A DNA stretch of 64,000 nt from Thinopyrum elongatum (Eukaryota > Streptophyta > Magnoliopsida > Poales > Poaceae), in NCBI GenBank assembly GCA_011799875.1, contig CM022297.1, forward strand, positions 363,386,921 to 363,450,920, given 5' to 3'. How positions within the stretch are numbered: position 1 is the first letter of the stretch; every line of letters begins with the position of its first letter. The position numbers and the translations under genes are program-made. The notes under the pieces are model-generated. The model saw only the letters and a program-made list of their open reading frames with translations. It was not told the DNA's origin and ran no database searches. Positions 46,141 to 57,700 of the stretch are shown piece after piece.

Positions 46141-46658
46141 AAAATACGCAATGGATTTCTTGATTTTGGCTTGGTTTCAGCGCTTGCATATATGACCATA
46201 ACTAGTCACTATGACAGGGAGTCAGATTCGAAACTAGAAAGGGCCATGGTGGAGAAGGAAGATCAGTGAAGATAGCCAGATATGGCGGATAACATAACAA
46301 AAGACGGCACACTATCACGATGGCTTGAACCCTTTGTAGAACTTTGTGGCTTTTCTCTGTTCGCCACCCTTTGTGAGCCTTTTGTGAGTTTGTTCTAGTA
46401 CTAAGTAAAATGGATGTTACCTCAGTCGTGGGTCGCCAGGGTATCTCATCACCGGGCTTCTCTTCTATGCAAGTTGTGATGTGGATGTGGAGGGTCTCAA
46501 AGGTAGCGGATAGAGGTATGGAGCTTCTCCACGGCGATGCCTTCAAGAAGGTAACGACACAAAAGAGTGCCGCTATCGCCGGTCTTGACAACAAGCCGAG
46601 AACAAGGTTTTCACTCGGATCTGCTCAACGAACCTCCATCAAGCATCGTGTGCACGGG
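46141..46658. other. Unassigned sequence left of the chromovirus
   Basis: No coding frame is convincing. This stretch is continuous with 52144 onward if the chromovirus and one ACGGG copy are removed. On minus it contains TTCTTGAAGGCATCGCCGTGGAG, a phrase I associate with gene-like or DNA-transposon leaders in wheat, but I cannot classify it. Confidence 0.3.
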
Positions 46659-46937
46659 TGTCACAGACCCAATTGCTCAAGATCGGATCCGAGAGGGGAA
46701 GGGGATGATATCGAGACTTGGAAGAGAAGTTTTCTTGCCAAGGAGGGGAGAGATACAGATTAGGTGAGGGTTCAGAATCGATACACAACTCGCATGCCTT
46801 GCCCACTGGCTACAGCTGGCTAAATACCCATGCTCCACTTGTCCTGAAGACTTACAGGTGGGTCCATGCCACATGGCAGAGGGGGTCCACACCATCACGC
46901 GTCCACCACATCATCTCCTGGTGATGCAGGTGTGACA
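46659..46937 (-). repeat. 3' LTR of the chromovirus
   Basis: The left copy of the 279-bp LTR. On minus it is preceded by GGAGTGGGGAA, the polypurine tract (46938-46949). The last 14 codons of the gag-pol frame run into it. Confidence 0.9.
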
Positions 46938-49900
46938 TTCCCCACTCCTTCAGAGCGGGCGCCATCTTCAGGAGCTGCTTGCTGCTCGGAGTCGCCGGCC
47001 GGTGGTGCATCCCACGCCGGCGCTTGCGGAAAACGGCGGCAAAGGGTGTCGTAGTCCTCCCAAGTCGTCGCCGTCTCGTCGTTGCGCCAGCGAACCTTGA
47101 CCTGCACCAGGGCACTGTTGCCGTGCTTGACCATGCATCGCTCCAGAATCTCCACCGGTTCGCCGTCGTGGCCGGCGAGGTCTGGGGGTCGTGGCAGCTC
47201 AGAGAAGACGGGCGTGTAGTTGGGGGTGAACGGCTTGAGCTGTGACACGTGGAAGACGGGGTGGATCTTGCTGTCCGCCGGCAACTCCAGTTTGTACGCC
47301 AGCTTGCCGATCTTATCGATCACCGTGAATAGCCCGAAGTACTTGTACGCCAGCTTGGCGCATGGTCTGTTCGCCACAGACGACTGAGCATAGGGCTGGA
47401 GCTTGAGGAGAACAGCATCACCCACTTCAAAGGAGTGCTCGGTGCAGTGCTGATCGGCCTGCTTCTTGAAGCGGTGCTGCGCCCGGAGAATGTGCTCTCG
47501 CAGCCGCGCCGTGTGCATGCCCCAGTCCCAAGGTTCGCCGTCGATCATGGGCACCGTCTTGTCGTCCCAGAGTGCCATGGCGCCAAGGTTGGGCTCCACC
47601 CCATATAGAGCTTTGAAGGGGGAGCATTTGATCGAGGAATGGAAAGACGAGTTGTACCAAAATTCTGCTGTAGGTACCAAGCGGCGCCATTGCCGCGGCG
47701 CGTCGTGCACGGCGCAACGCAGGTACATTTCCATGCACTGGTTGACGCGTTCGCTTTGGCCATCCGTCTGGGGGTGATACGCCGTGGAGTAGAGCAGCTT
47801 AGTGCCCGCGCTAGCGAAGAGTTTGCGCCAGAGTGCGCTGGTGAAGACGCGATCGTGGTCGGAGACGATGGAGCTCGGGATGCCGTGCAGCTTGACGACA
47901 TGATCCTAGAAGACCTTGGCCACTTGTGGTGCTTTGAAGGGGTGTCGAAGCGGAATGAAGTGCGCAGACTTGGTGAGTCTGTCCACGACCACCATGATGG
48001 AATCGAAGCCCTCTGACGACGGTAAGCCCTCCACAAAATCCATGGTGAGATCGCGCCAGGGTGCTGACGGTACGGGCAACGGTGCGAGCATGCCCGCCGG
48101 CTTGGTTTGCTCGTGCTTGGCATGCTGACAGACTTGGCACTACCGCACGTAGTCCGTGACATCAGCCTTCAAGCCCTCCCACACGAAGAGCTTCTTGATG
48201 CGCTGGTAGGTGGTCGTGGCGCCGGAGTGCCCACCGACCGCGCTGTCATGCAGTGCGTTGATGATCTTGGTGCGCAATGCCGTGTTCTTGCTGATCCACA
48301 AGCGCTCCTGCTTGCGGATGAGCCCTTTGTAGAGCTCGAACCCGTCGTCATCGGGGCTGAGTACCGCGAGGTGCGCCAGGCGCTCTTGAGCATCAGCGTC
48401 CGTGGCATAGGAGTTCGCCACTTCTTGTACCCACGCGGGCTGGCAAATGGAGAGCGCGTCGAGGTTCAGAGTCGCGCCCACGCGAGACAGAGCGTCAGCG
48501 GCTCCATTTTCACTGCCGCGACGGTAGCGGAACTTGAACTGGAGCCCCACCAGCTTGGCCATGGCCTTATGCTGCAGGTCGGTGGAGAGCTGCTGGTCTT
48601 GGAGGTTGCAGAGGCTCTTGTGATCCGTGATGATGGTGAACAATCCCCATTGCAAGTAGGCGCGCCACTTATCGACGGCCATCATGACGGCGATGAACTC
48701 CTTTTCGTATGCCGATAGCCGCTGGTTGCACACGCCCAGCGCCTTGCTGAAGAACGCCACCGGGTGCCCTTCCTGAGCCAGCACCGCGCCGACGCCGGTG
48801 TCGCACGCGTCCGTCTCGATCGCGAACGGGCGCGCGAAGTCTGGGAGCGCGAGCACGGGCGCGGTCACCATCGCGTGCTTGAGGAGATCAAACACCACCT
48901 GCGCTTGTTCCGTCCACTCGAAGCCCTTCTTGGTCAGCAAACTAGTTAGCGGCTTGGCAATGATGCCGTAGTGCGTGATGAACTTGCGATAGTAGCCGGT
49001 GAGACCGAGGAACCCGCGAAGCTCGGTCGCGGTGGTCGGTGTAGTCCATGCTACCATTGCTTGTGTCTTCTCGGGGTCCGTGGCGATGCCATCCTTGGAA
49101 ATGATGTGGCCGAGGTAGGAGATGTTGTCCTGTGCGAAAGAGCACTTGGACTCCTTGGCGTACAACTGGTGCTCCCGGAGCAGGGCGAGGACGAGGCGAA
49201 GGTGCTCCTGGTGCTCCTCCAATGTCTCACTGAAGATCAAGATGTCATCGAGAAATATGATTACGAATTTACGCACGTACTTGGCGAAGATTGCATTCAT
49301 CAGGCACTGAAAGGTTGCCAGGGCGTTCGTCAGCCCGAACGGCATGACCTTGAAGTGAAAGTGGCCATGGTGCGTCTTGAACGCCGTCTTCTCCTCATCG
49401 CCAGCGCGCATTCGGATCTGGTGATAACCGGCGTGGAGGTCGATCTTGGAAAAGAAGGTGGCTCCGGCCAACTCATCGAGCAATTCATCCACGATGGGCA
49501 GTGGGAACTTGTTCTTGACCGTGGCGTCGTTGAGCTGGCGATAATCGATGCAAAAATGCCATGTGCCGTCCTTCTTCTTGACGAGCAGCACGGGTGTGGC
49601 GAATGGACTCATGCTGTGCTCGATGACGTCGGACTGGAGCATCTCCTGGACCTGACGCTCAATCTCGTCCTTCTGCAATGGCGAGTAGCGATACGGTCTT
49701 GAGTTGGCGGGGCGCGCGTCTTCCACCAGGGTGATGGCGTGATCGTAGCGGCGATGTGGCGGCAAGCCCTTGGGGTCGGCAAACACGTCGGTGAAATCAT
49801 CCAGGACACTCTGCACACTCGGCGGCACCTTGGTCGCGTGCGGCTCGGGAGCACGGGGCAGGTCCAGTACTGCCATGTACCAAATATCATTGCCTGCTTG

Positions 49901-51697
49901 CCATTTGCGCAATTGCTCGGGCTCGATTTCTTCCATCTTCTTGTTCTGCTTGGGCCGCACACCCTGCAGGGTGATCATGGCGCCGTGGTGCTCAAAGGTC
50001 AGCGTCTTCTCGAGCCAGTGAGAGCTCATCGGGCTGAACTGCTCCAACCAGTCCATGCCGAGCACTCCGTCGTATGCCCCCAAGTCCAGTTGGCGCATAT
50101 CAGTGGTGAAAGTGTGCCCTTGAATCCACCAGTTCAACCCTTGAACCATACTGTTGCAGGTCATGCGCTCCCCATTGGCAACTCGAACCTCGACCGCTGG
50201 AACGGGAACGGATGGTGCTTGCACGCGTTCGGCGAACGACTTGGAGAAGAAGCTATGCGTGCTCCCCGAGTCCACCAACAGCAACATGACTTGATTGCCG
50301 ACGAGCGTGCGCAGACGGATGGTGCGCGGCGACTCGGTACCGGCAACAGCGTGCGTGGAGAGCACACAACACTCCGGTGTGGGATCTTGTTCAGCCGGCG
50401 CGTCGAGCAGATCCACGGCGTGAACTGCATCGTCACTGAGCACTTCGCCGTAGTCACTGACTTGAATTGTCAGCAGTTGAGTGGCCGGCTTGCATCGATG
50501 GTCACGGGAGTAACGATCGCCGCATTTGAAATAGAGCCCGTTGGCATGCCGGTGCTCGCGAAGTTGCCGCTCGCGTGCCAGGTCGTCGTTGGGCACTGCA
50601 GCGCCTCCTGGCCTTGGCGCCCCCACAGCCCGGGGAGGAAGTGGTGGGGGAGGTGGTGGTGGTGGTCGACCCGCAGGAATGATCCGCGGTCGAGCATGTT
50701 GCGTGCCTGCCTCCTCTTCCATGATCCGGGGCAACACCGCGACGCGTGTGATGCTGGACGGCTCCTGGAGACGGACAGCAACCCGCAGATCATCGCGCAA
50801 GCCCAGCAAGAACTGGGTGATGAACAGCTTGGGGTTGAGCGTCGCGTCGAGGGCGAGCAGGTGATACATGTGAGCCTCGAATGTCGTCCTGTACTCGGAG
50901 ACGGTGCTGGTTTGATGGAGCTGCAGTAGCTTATGCATCTACACTTCAAACTCGTCTGGCCCGAACTCGTTCATGATGGCCGCGGTGAACTCCTCCCAGG
51001 TCGGCGATCGGTGCGTCTGGCGATACGCCTGGAACTAGTGCGCCGCGTGGCCGTCGATGTAGAGTGAGGCCATGGTCACCCAGCTGTGCGACGGGATGCG
51101 GTACAGGTTGAAGTAGGCGATGCAGCGGTCGATCCAGAGGTTGGGCGCATCACCGTCGAAGTGGGGAAAATCGTGCTTGGGCGGCTTGACCGTATACTCC
51201 TCGTGCGACCCGTGGTGCGTGCCACGGCCCACCATGAACGCGGTCGTCTGGCCGGCGCCCGCGAACTGCAGAGAAGGCCGCGTGGGCAGCAGGGGCGGCC
51301 CGTTGTTGGCGAGGTGAACGGCGGGGCCCTGAGGACGAGGCCCGTGGGCGTGCTCCAGCGATGTCACCGCAGAGGCTTGGGTGTCGCCGTCGTGGTTGTC
51401 AGCGTCATTTTGTCGGTGGCGCTCGGCGGCGGTCGGTGATGGTGGTGGGTCGCGTTGCTGTCGCACCTCATTGACGTCGGCTTGGGTGAGGTCCAGCTGC
51501 TTGTGGAGGTGCGCCAGATCGGAGGAGACTTGCGTGTTGAATGCGATTTGGGCCTCGTGATGCTTGTCGCCCGCGAGCTTGGTCTCGTCGAACCGCGTCA
51601 TGAGCCCCTGAAGCATCGTCTTGAGCTCTCCCGTGGACTCCGACATGGCGGTGATGATATGGCGAGTTTGAGCAGAGGGTTTGCTGGGTGGCGCCAT
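46895..51697 (-). pseudogene. Chromovirus gag-pol polyprotein with four TAG stops
   Basis: A single 1601-codon frame starts MAPPSKPSAQTRH at 51697. In order: gag (FPHFDGDAPNLWIDRCIAYF), a zinc knuckle whose first Cys is Tyr (YFKCGDRYSRDHRC), protease (LVDSGSTHSFFS), RT (IDYRQLN, IIFLDDILIFS), RNase H (ETDACDTGVGAVLAQ), integrase with HHCC zinc region and D, D, E residues (MDFVEGL, VSDHDR, GQSERVN), and a chromodomain near the C-terminus (VKVRWRNDETATTWEDYDTL). The frame has no frameshift. It is broken by TAG at 51035-51037 (probably Trp), 50939-50941, 48140-48142 (probably Gln, in the zinc region) and 47906-47908. As it stands the element cannot make full-length protein unless TAG is read through. 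Confidence 0.9.
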
Positions 51698-51846
51698 CGC
51701 ACTCGCTCCAAATCAGGCCGACCCCGCTGTGGATTTCGAGCGGATCTCGCCGGAGCAAGATCCACACCCGCAGTGGTGGATGTTACGGCGCGATCAAGAG
51801 AGTATGAGTGGCAGCGAAGAAAAAATTTGGGTGGGGAAATGGAGGC

Positions 51847-51859
51847 TCTGATTACCAAC
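51847..51859 (-). other. Primer binding site, initiator tRNA-Met type, with one extra base
   Basis: On minus, directly after the LTR, the bases read TTGGTAATCAGAGCC. The usual chromovirus site complementary to initiator tRNA-Met is TGGTATCAGAGC, so there is one extra A in the middle. Confidence 0.65.
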
Positions 51860-52138
51860 TGTCACGGACCCAATTGCTCAAGATCGGATCCGAGAGGGGA
51901 AGGGGATGAGATCGAGACTTGGAAGAGAAGTTTTCTTGCCAAGGAGGGGAGAGGTACAGATTAGGTGAGGGTTCAGAATTGATACACAACTCGCATGCCT
52001 TGCCCACTGGCTACAGCTGGCTAAATACCCACGCTCCACTTGTCCTCAAGACTTACAGGTGGGTCCATGCCACATGGTAGAGGGGGTCCACACCATCACT
52101 CGTCCACCGCATCATCTCCTGGTGATGTAGGTGTGACA
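51860..52138 (-). repeat. 5' LTR of the chromovirus
   Basis: The right copy of the 279-bp LTR, starting TGTCACGGACCC and ending GGTGTGACA on plus. Several of its differences from the 3' LTR are C/T or A/G transitions. Confidence 0.9.
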
Positions 52139-52143
52139 ACGGG

Positions 52144-53028
52144 TCGCCACCTATCTGAGCTGCCACGCAGCGAGCAGACCTCACTGGCCAGATCAGATCT
52201 GTCTGGAGGCCAGACCACGCATGGCGCCGACCCGTCCACCAGGTCCTCCATGCCGCCGCCGATCCGAGGTCAGATGGCCCGTCGCCGCAGATCCAATCGC
52301 CACCACCGAACGCAGCCAATGCTGCTGCCCGAAGCAAGGCCGGCCACCGCGCCCGCGGCCATCGTCGTCCGACGTGCCGCCACCGGTCAAGGCAGGGACG
52401 CCCGCCACGCCGCCAAGGCCAGATCGGCCGCACCTCCTCACGCCGTGGGGCTCCACACCATCCCCATGGCGCATGAGAGAGGGAGGCCCCCGCCACCGCC
52501 GTTGCCCCCCAGGGTATAGGTTGAAAGAGGGAGGGAGGGAAGGAAGGAGATTCCCCGGTGGCTAGGGTTTCATCCCAGTCCGAGTCGCCCGAGTGGGGGC
52601 GACGCGGGGGGCAGCTACGCCTAGAAGTGTTAGATGATGCATCTGAACACATGAAAGTCAATTAGCATGGCAAAAACATATAGTTGGATTGCTTAATAGA
52701 AAAACTGAAGATGGCAAACATGGTAATAAATATGATCGGACCAATTGCACTTACCAGGATAGATGCAGGCATATCTAAAGCATGATATGACATCTAGAAC
52801 ATCGTATTTGAAATAGTAGCAATAATAAGTGTTAAGCAACTATTTAACAACACATAGAACTTGAGTGCCAGAGCAACCAATGTTGTAGTATATCATAAGA
52901 GGGCTATGATATTTGATTTCATAGTGGTATGTGAAAAGGAGACTTTGTATGACCAGCTATTAATAGAGAGAATGCATATGCCACATCTTACACTCATGCA
53001 CCAAGTCTGTTATGCAAACAAATATCTA
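52144..53028. other. GC-rich leader-like block and AT-rich flank, unassigned
   Basis: 52144-52620 is GC-rich (CGCCGCC runs, GCTAGGGTTTCATC at 52560), resembling a plant 5' leader; 52640-53028 is AT-rich and intron-like. On minus a GAAACCCTAGCC phrase would suit a leftward transcript into which the chromovirus inserted. No coding frame is convincing. Confidence 0.3.
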
Positions 53029-53121
53029 CTCCCTCTGTCCCAAAATAAATCACTCAACTTTATACTAACTTTATACTAAGGTTAGTAAAAAGTTGAGTCA
53101 CTTATTTTGAAACGGAGGGAG
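53029..53121. mobile_element. Stowaway MITE (93 bp), TA target duplication
   Basis: The terminal inverted repeats CTCCCTCTGTCCCAAAATAA and TTATTTTGAAACGGAGGGAG are the Stowaway (Tc1/mariner-type) signature. They are flanked by TA at 53027-53028 and 53122-53123. The internal ACTTTATACTAA is tandemly repeated. Confidence 0.92.
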
Positions 53122-53204
53122 TATTTTACAAACTGAGTAGAAGAATGAGTGAAGCAGAACCTGAAAGGCACACAAGAAACAAGCTGCGAAGCAGAAGTAC
53201 AGAG

Positions 53205-54972
53205 CTTGTTTTTTTGGAAAAGGAGGACAACCCCCGGCCTCTACATCAGGATGATGCATGCAACCATATTATTAAAACTAACCAAAGTAAACAAGGTCTG
53301 CAATCCAGTACAGCTCACAAAATGAGCAAAAGTAAATCTGAGAAAACGAAAATAAAAGAAGGCCACAACCGGCGAAAACATAGGACTAGATGACTAAACA
53401 CCTATCTTATTAGTGGACCGCCATCCAAATCGGTTGTAGATATCCCGTGCTACCGTCTTCCACTGGTTGCACCCAGTAACCAAAAGCTCCATGCAGTCCG
53501 TATGAGTGAGTGACGACCACGTACGGATCCAAGCAGTAGCTCTGTAGATAACCTGCAAAAAGTTTATAATTTTTTTCCTATTAAAGATCATATCATTTCT
53601 GCAGTTCCATATAGCCCAAAGTAATGCGCATATTCCTATCCAAATACGCCCCGTGGTAATTGGCTCCACACCAGTTAGCCATGTCCCAAACAACATGTCA
53701 ATGCTAATTGGAGGGTTAATGTTAAAGGTTATATGAGGCTAGGGGGCAGTCAATGAAGATATGTTGTATTGTTTCATCCTGGTCACAAAAACAACATAGA
53801 GAGTTGCCGACCCATCTTCGCTTCAGAAGATTATCCTTAGTGGGAATCACTTCCTTGTGGAAAAACCACATGAAGATCTTGATTCTCAATGACACTTTAA
53901 TTTTCCAACTATGAATTGATCTCGGGATTGGGCCAGAATTAATTAGATCCAGGTACATAGATTTCACTGTGAACGCACCGTTCTTAGTTAACTTCCATTG
54001 AAACTCTTTTGGCTGATACGAAAGTTGAACATCCATCAACCTTCGCACCAAATGAAGCCAAGAACTCCAGTGCTCTCCCCCAAGGGACCTCCTGAATTGA
54101 ATATTCAAGGGAGGCGATTGTAATACTGTAGCGATGTAAACCTCCTTACGTTGTACAATATTATATAACGTGGGGCAATGGAGTGCTAGAGGAATATCTC
54201 CTAACCAATTATCTTCCCAGAATCTGGTTGTTCTACCGTCTCCAATGAAAAACTTCACTCTGCGGAAAAAGGTGTCTTTCGTCTTCATCAGCCCCTTCCA
54301 AAACGGTGAATCATTGAGTCTTATAGTGACCTCGGCCAGGGACTTAGTCTATAGGTATTTGTTATGCAGAATCCGTGCCTACATACCATCAGACTCGACA
54401 GATAGACTATATAGCCATTTGCTAAGCTGGCATTTATTTTTAATCTCCAAGTTCTCAATCCCGAGTCCTCCTTGGTCTTTGGGTCTGCAAACAATATCCC
54501 ACCTGGTTAATCTATATTTCGTCTTAACCTCATCACTTTGCCAAAGAAAACGGGATCGATAGAAATCTAATCTTTTCCGTACCCCTAGAGGCACTTCAAA
54601 GAAAGATAGAAGGAACATGGGCATACTAGTTAACACTGAATTTATTAACACAAGCCTACCTCCGTAAGGCATAAGCTTGCCCTTCCAGCAACTTAGCTTT
54701 TTTTCAAATTGATCCTCAATGCATTTCCATTCTTTATTGGAAAGTCTGTGTTGGTGAATTGGAATCCCTAGGTAACTAAATGGCAAGGAACCGATTTCAC
54801 AACCGAACAATTGTCTATATGCATCTTGTTCCTCTTTAGCTCGTCTAAAGCAGAACAATTCACTCTTGTGAAAAACTTATTTTTAATCCTGACAATTCTT
54901 CAAAGAGGCAAAGGATCAGTTTCATATTTCGAGGCCTTGCAAGGTCATGTTCCATGAATATAATAGTGTCAT
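53205..54972 (-). mobile_element. LINE (non-LTR retrotransposon), 3' fragment
   Basis: Only the 3' part remains, on minus: the end of the reverse transcriptase, a linker, a zinc-binding domain and a 3' tail. A T-run (53210-53216 on plus) followed by GAGGACAACCCCCGGCCTCT is the recurrent end of grass LINEs, with the T-run as the poly(A) tail. Its 5' side is cut by the Athila LTR at 54973. Confidence 0.8.
53394..54885 (-). pseudogene. LINE reverse transcriptase C-terminal region
   Basis: On minus the frame reads the RT thumb region (LPFSYLGIPIHQHRLSNKEW, then CWKGKLMPYGGRLVLINSVL) and continues through VCRPKDQGGLGIENLEIKN. Two in-frame TAG codons follow at about 54378 and 54352. A later part has the plant LINE zinc-binding domain (FMWFFHKEVIPTKDNLLKRR, then CCFCDQDETIQHIFIDCPLA). 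A frameshift near 53720 precedes the last segment (ALLWAIWNCRNDMIF). The endonuclease and RT catalytic motifs are missing with the 5' end. Confidence 0.85.
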
Positions 54973-56476
54973 TGATACGTCCATTTCGCATCATGTTTTT
55001 ATGTTGATATTTATTACATTATGGACTGTTATTACACCTTATGATGCAATTCTTATGCCATTTCTCTCTTATTTTGCAAGATTCACATGAAGAGGGAGAA
55101 TGCCGGTAGCTGGAATTCTGGACCGGAAAGGAGCAAATGTGATATCCCTATTCTGCACAACTCCAAATGTCCTAAAACTTTACGAAAAATTATTTTGGAA
55201 AATATAAAAAATATTGGGCAAAGAAATACTAGGAGGGGACCCACCAGGTGGCCACAAGCCTGAGGGGCGCGCCCCCTGAGCTTGTGGGCCCCCTGGCCAG
55301 CCTCCGGTGCCCATCTTCTGCTATATGAAGGGTTTTAACCTAGAAAAAATAGAGAGAAGACTTTCGGGATGAAGCACAGCCGTGTTGAGGCGGAACCTTG
55401 GCAAAAGCAATCTAGGTCTCCGGCGAAGCGATTCCGCCGGGGAAACTTCCCTATGGGAGGGGGAAATCGAAGCCATCGTCATCACCAACGATTCTCTCAT
55501 TGTGGGAGGTCCAATCTTCATCAACATCTTCACCAGCACCATCTCATCTCAAACCCTAGTCCATCTCTTGTATTCAATTGTTGTCTCAAAACCTCAGATT
55601 GGTACTTGTGGGTTGCTAGTAGTGTTGATTACTCCTTGTAGTTGATGCTAGTTGGTTTATTTGGTGGATGATCATATGTTCAGATCCTTAATGATATTCA
55701 ATACCCCTCTGATCATGAACATGAACATGCTTTGTGAGTAGTTACTTTTGTTCCTAAGGACATGGGAGAAGTCTTGTTATAAGTAATCATGTGAATTTGG
55801 TATTCGTTCGATATTTTGATGAGATGCATGTTATCTTTCCTCTAGTGGTGTTATGTGAACGTCAACTACATGACACTTCATCATGATTTAGGCCTAGAGG
55901 AAGGCATTGGGAAGTAGCAAGTAGATGATGGGTTGCTAGAGTGACAGAAGCATAAACCCTAGTTTATGCGTTGCTTCATAAGGGGCTGATTTGGATCCAC
56001 ATGTTTAATGCTATGGTTAGATTTATCTTAATTCTTCTTTCGTAGTTGTGGATGCTTGCGAGAGGGGTTAATCATAAGTGGGAGGCTTGTCCAAGTAAGG
56101 ACAACACCCAAGCACCGGTCCACCCACATATCAAATTATCAAAGTAGCGAACGCGAATCATATGAGCATGATGAAAACTAACTTGACGGTAATTCCCATG
56201 TGTCCTCGAGAGCGCTTTGCTTTATATAAGAGTTTGTCCAGGCTTGTCCTTTGCTATAAAAAGGATTGGGCCACCTTGCTGCACCTTTGTTACACTTTTT
56301 ACTTGTTACCCATTACGAATTACCTTGTTATCAAACTATTTGTTACCGATAATTTCAGTGCTTGCAGAGAATACCTTGCTGAAAACCGCTTGTCTTTTCT
56401 TTCTGCTCCTCGTTGGGTTCGACACTCTTACTTATCAAAAGGACTACGATTGATCCCCTATACTTTTGGGTCATCA
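54973..56476 (+). repeat. 5' LTR of the Athila-type element (1504 bp)
   Basis: It starts TGATACGTCC and ends TTTGGGTCATCA. TGCTATATGAAGG near 55318 is the TATA-like site, about 50 bp after the GC-rich GGGGCGCGCCCCC motif (55265). Confidence 0.9.
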
Positions 56477-56487
56477 AAACTCTTTTC

Positions 56488-56505
56488 TGGCACCGTTGCC
56501 GGGGA
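56488..56505 (+). other. Primer binding site, tRNA-Asp type
   Basis: TGGCACCGTTGCCGGGGA lies 11 bases after the LTR and differs by one base from a perfect complement to the tRNA-Asp 3' end. Confidence 0.85.
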
Positions 56506-56582
56506 GTGAAGCGCCTTTGGTGAGTGGAATTTTGTAAGGAAACATTTATATTACGTGCTGAAATTTACTATCACTTGTCACT

Positions 56583-57442
56583 ATGGAAAGTAATCCTTTG
56601 AGGGGCTTTTTCGAGGCATCTTCAGCTTGACCGGAAGCACAAAGAGATGCTCCTCAACCCATTGCACCTACTGAAAATATTTATTATGAGATTCCTTCGC
56701 GTATGATAGAGAAACTGCTAGCTAATCCTTATGTAGGAGATGGAACGGTGCATTCTGATATGCACCTGATATATGTGGATGAAATTTGTGGATTGTTTAA
56801 GCTTGCAGGTTTATCAGAAGATAGAGTTAAGAAGAAGGTTTTACCTTTATCTTTGGGGAGAAAATCATTGACATGGTATAGGCTATGTGATGATATTGGA
56901 ACATGGGACTGGAATCGATAAAAATTGGAATTTCATCAGAAGTTTTATCCTATGCATCTGGTTCATCGTGATCGGAATTATATATATAATTTTTGGCCTC
57001 ATGAAGGAGAAAGTATCGCTCAAGCTTGGGGGAGGCTTAAGTCAATGATGTATTCATGCCCCAATCATGAGCTTTCAAGAGAAATTATTATGCATAATTT
57101 TTATGCCCGGCTTTCTCGTAATGATCAATCCATGCTCGATACTTCTTGTACTGGTTCTTTTATGAAGAAGACTATTGAATTCAGATGGGATCTTTTGGAA
57201 AGAATTAAACGTAACTCTGAAGATTGGGAACTCGACAAAGGTAAAGAGTCAGGTATAAAGCTTGAGTTTGATTGTGTTAAATCCTTTATGGATACCGATG
57301 CTTTTCATAAATTTAGCACTAAGTATGGACTTGACTATGAGATGGTAGCTTCTTTCTATGAATCATTTGCTACTCATGTTGATCTCCCCAAGGAGAAGTG
57401 GTTTAAATATCATCCCCCTATGGAAGTAGAAGTAGAGGGGCC
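56583..57442 (+). pseudogene. Athila-type gag, truncated by insertion
   Basis: The frame starts MESNPLRGFFEASS with a TGA at codon 16 (56628-56630). It continues into the retrotransposon gag domain (LSLGRKSLTWYRLC, then EFHQKFYPMHLVHRDRNYIY, GESIAQAWGRLKSM), with a TAA at 56919-56921 after DWNR. The capsid region continues to EKWFKYHPPMEVEVEG, where the insertion at 57443 cuts it. No frameshift is seen. Gag packages the element RNA into virus-like particles in the cytoplasm. Confidence 0.88.
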
Positions 57443-57700
57443 TGTTAGGGCATATTTCTCCCTAAGTGGTTTTGGTGATTGATGACAATGTGTTCACGGA
57501 CCAATCGTGTGCATTGAGCATTTCAGACTATCAAGCATATGGCACAAGGTGATTTGTGCCCCTTGGAGTTTCAAAGTGAAGACAGTTTCTTTCCTGTGTT
57601 TCTTTTTCGGTGGAATTGAGTCATAGGGAAAACCGTCCTATCAAGAGGGGGTCCGCTTCGGAAAGGTTTGGGTGGAATCATCACATACACACTCATATTG
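57443..57700 (+). mobile_element. Start of an unrelated LTR retrotransposon
   Basis: TGTTAGGGCATATTTCTCCC is an LTR start recurrent in Triticeae. The five bases before it are GGGCC, a possible target site. Only 258 bp are visible before the CACTA insertion, so neither family nor coding content can be given. Confidence 0.65.

Larger units (their letters stand above)
46659..52138 (-). mobile_element. Complete Ty3/gypsy chromovirus, Reina-like, 5480 bp
   Basis: Two 279-bp LTRs with TGTCAC...GTGACA ends flank one gag-pol gene, with target duplication ACGGG at 46654-46658 and 52139-52143. A primer site and polypurine tract are in place for minus orientation. Small size, very short LTRs and a chromodomain after integrase fit the Reina clade. 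The LTRs differ at about ten positions by eye (roughly 3.6%), which at the usual grass LTR rate of 1.3e-8 per site per year suggests about 1.4 million years. Confidence 0.9.
54973..57442 (+). mobile_element. Athila-lineage gypsy element, 5' part
   Basis: A complete 5' LTR, primer site and gag 5' region lie in plus orientation, inserted into the LINE. The element is broken at 57443 by another LTR and the rest is off-window. The LTR family is the same as at 8352-9875. Confidence 0.9.

Noticed and set aside
48971..50929. Long plus-strand frames (243 and 396 codons) across the chromovirus
   Set aside because: They are antisense to the recognisable gag-pol frame and carry no domain.
46400..52640. 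A host gene interrupted by the chromovirus
   Set aside because: The flanks have gene-leader composition, but no coding frame or splice pair could be joined across the insertion.
56488..56505. Possible tRNA-Asp gene
   Set aside because: Only the 18 bases complementary to the tRNA 3' end are present at the primer-site position after the LTR.
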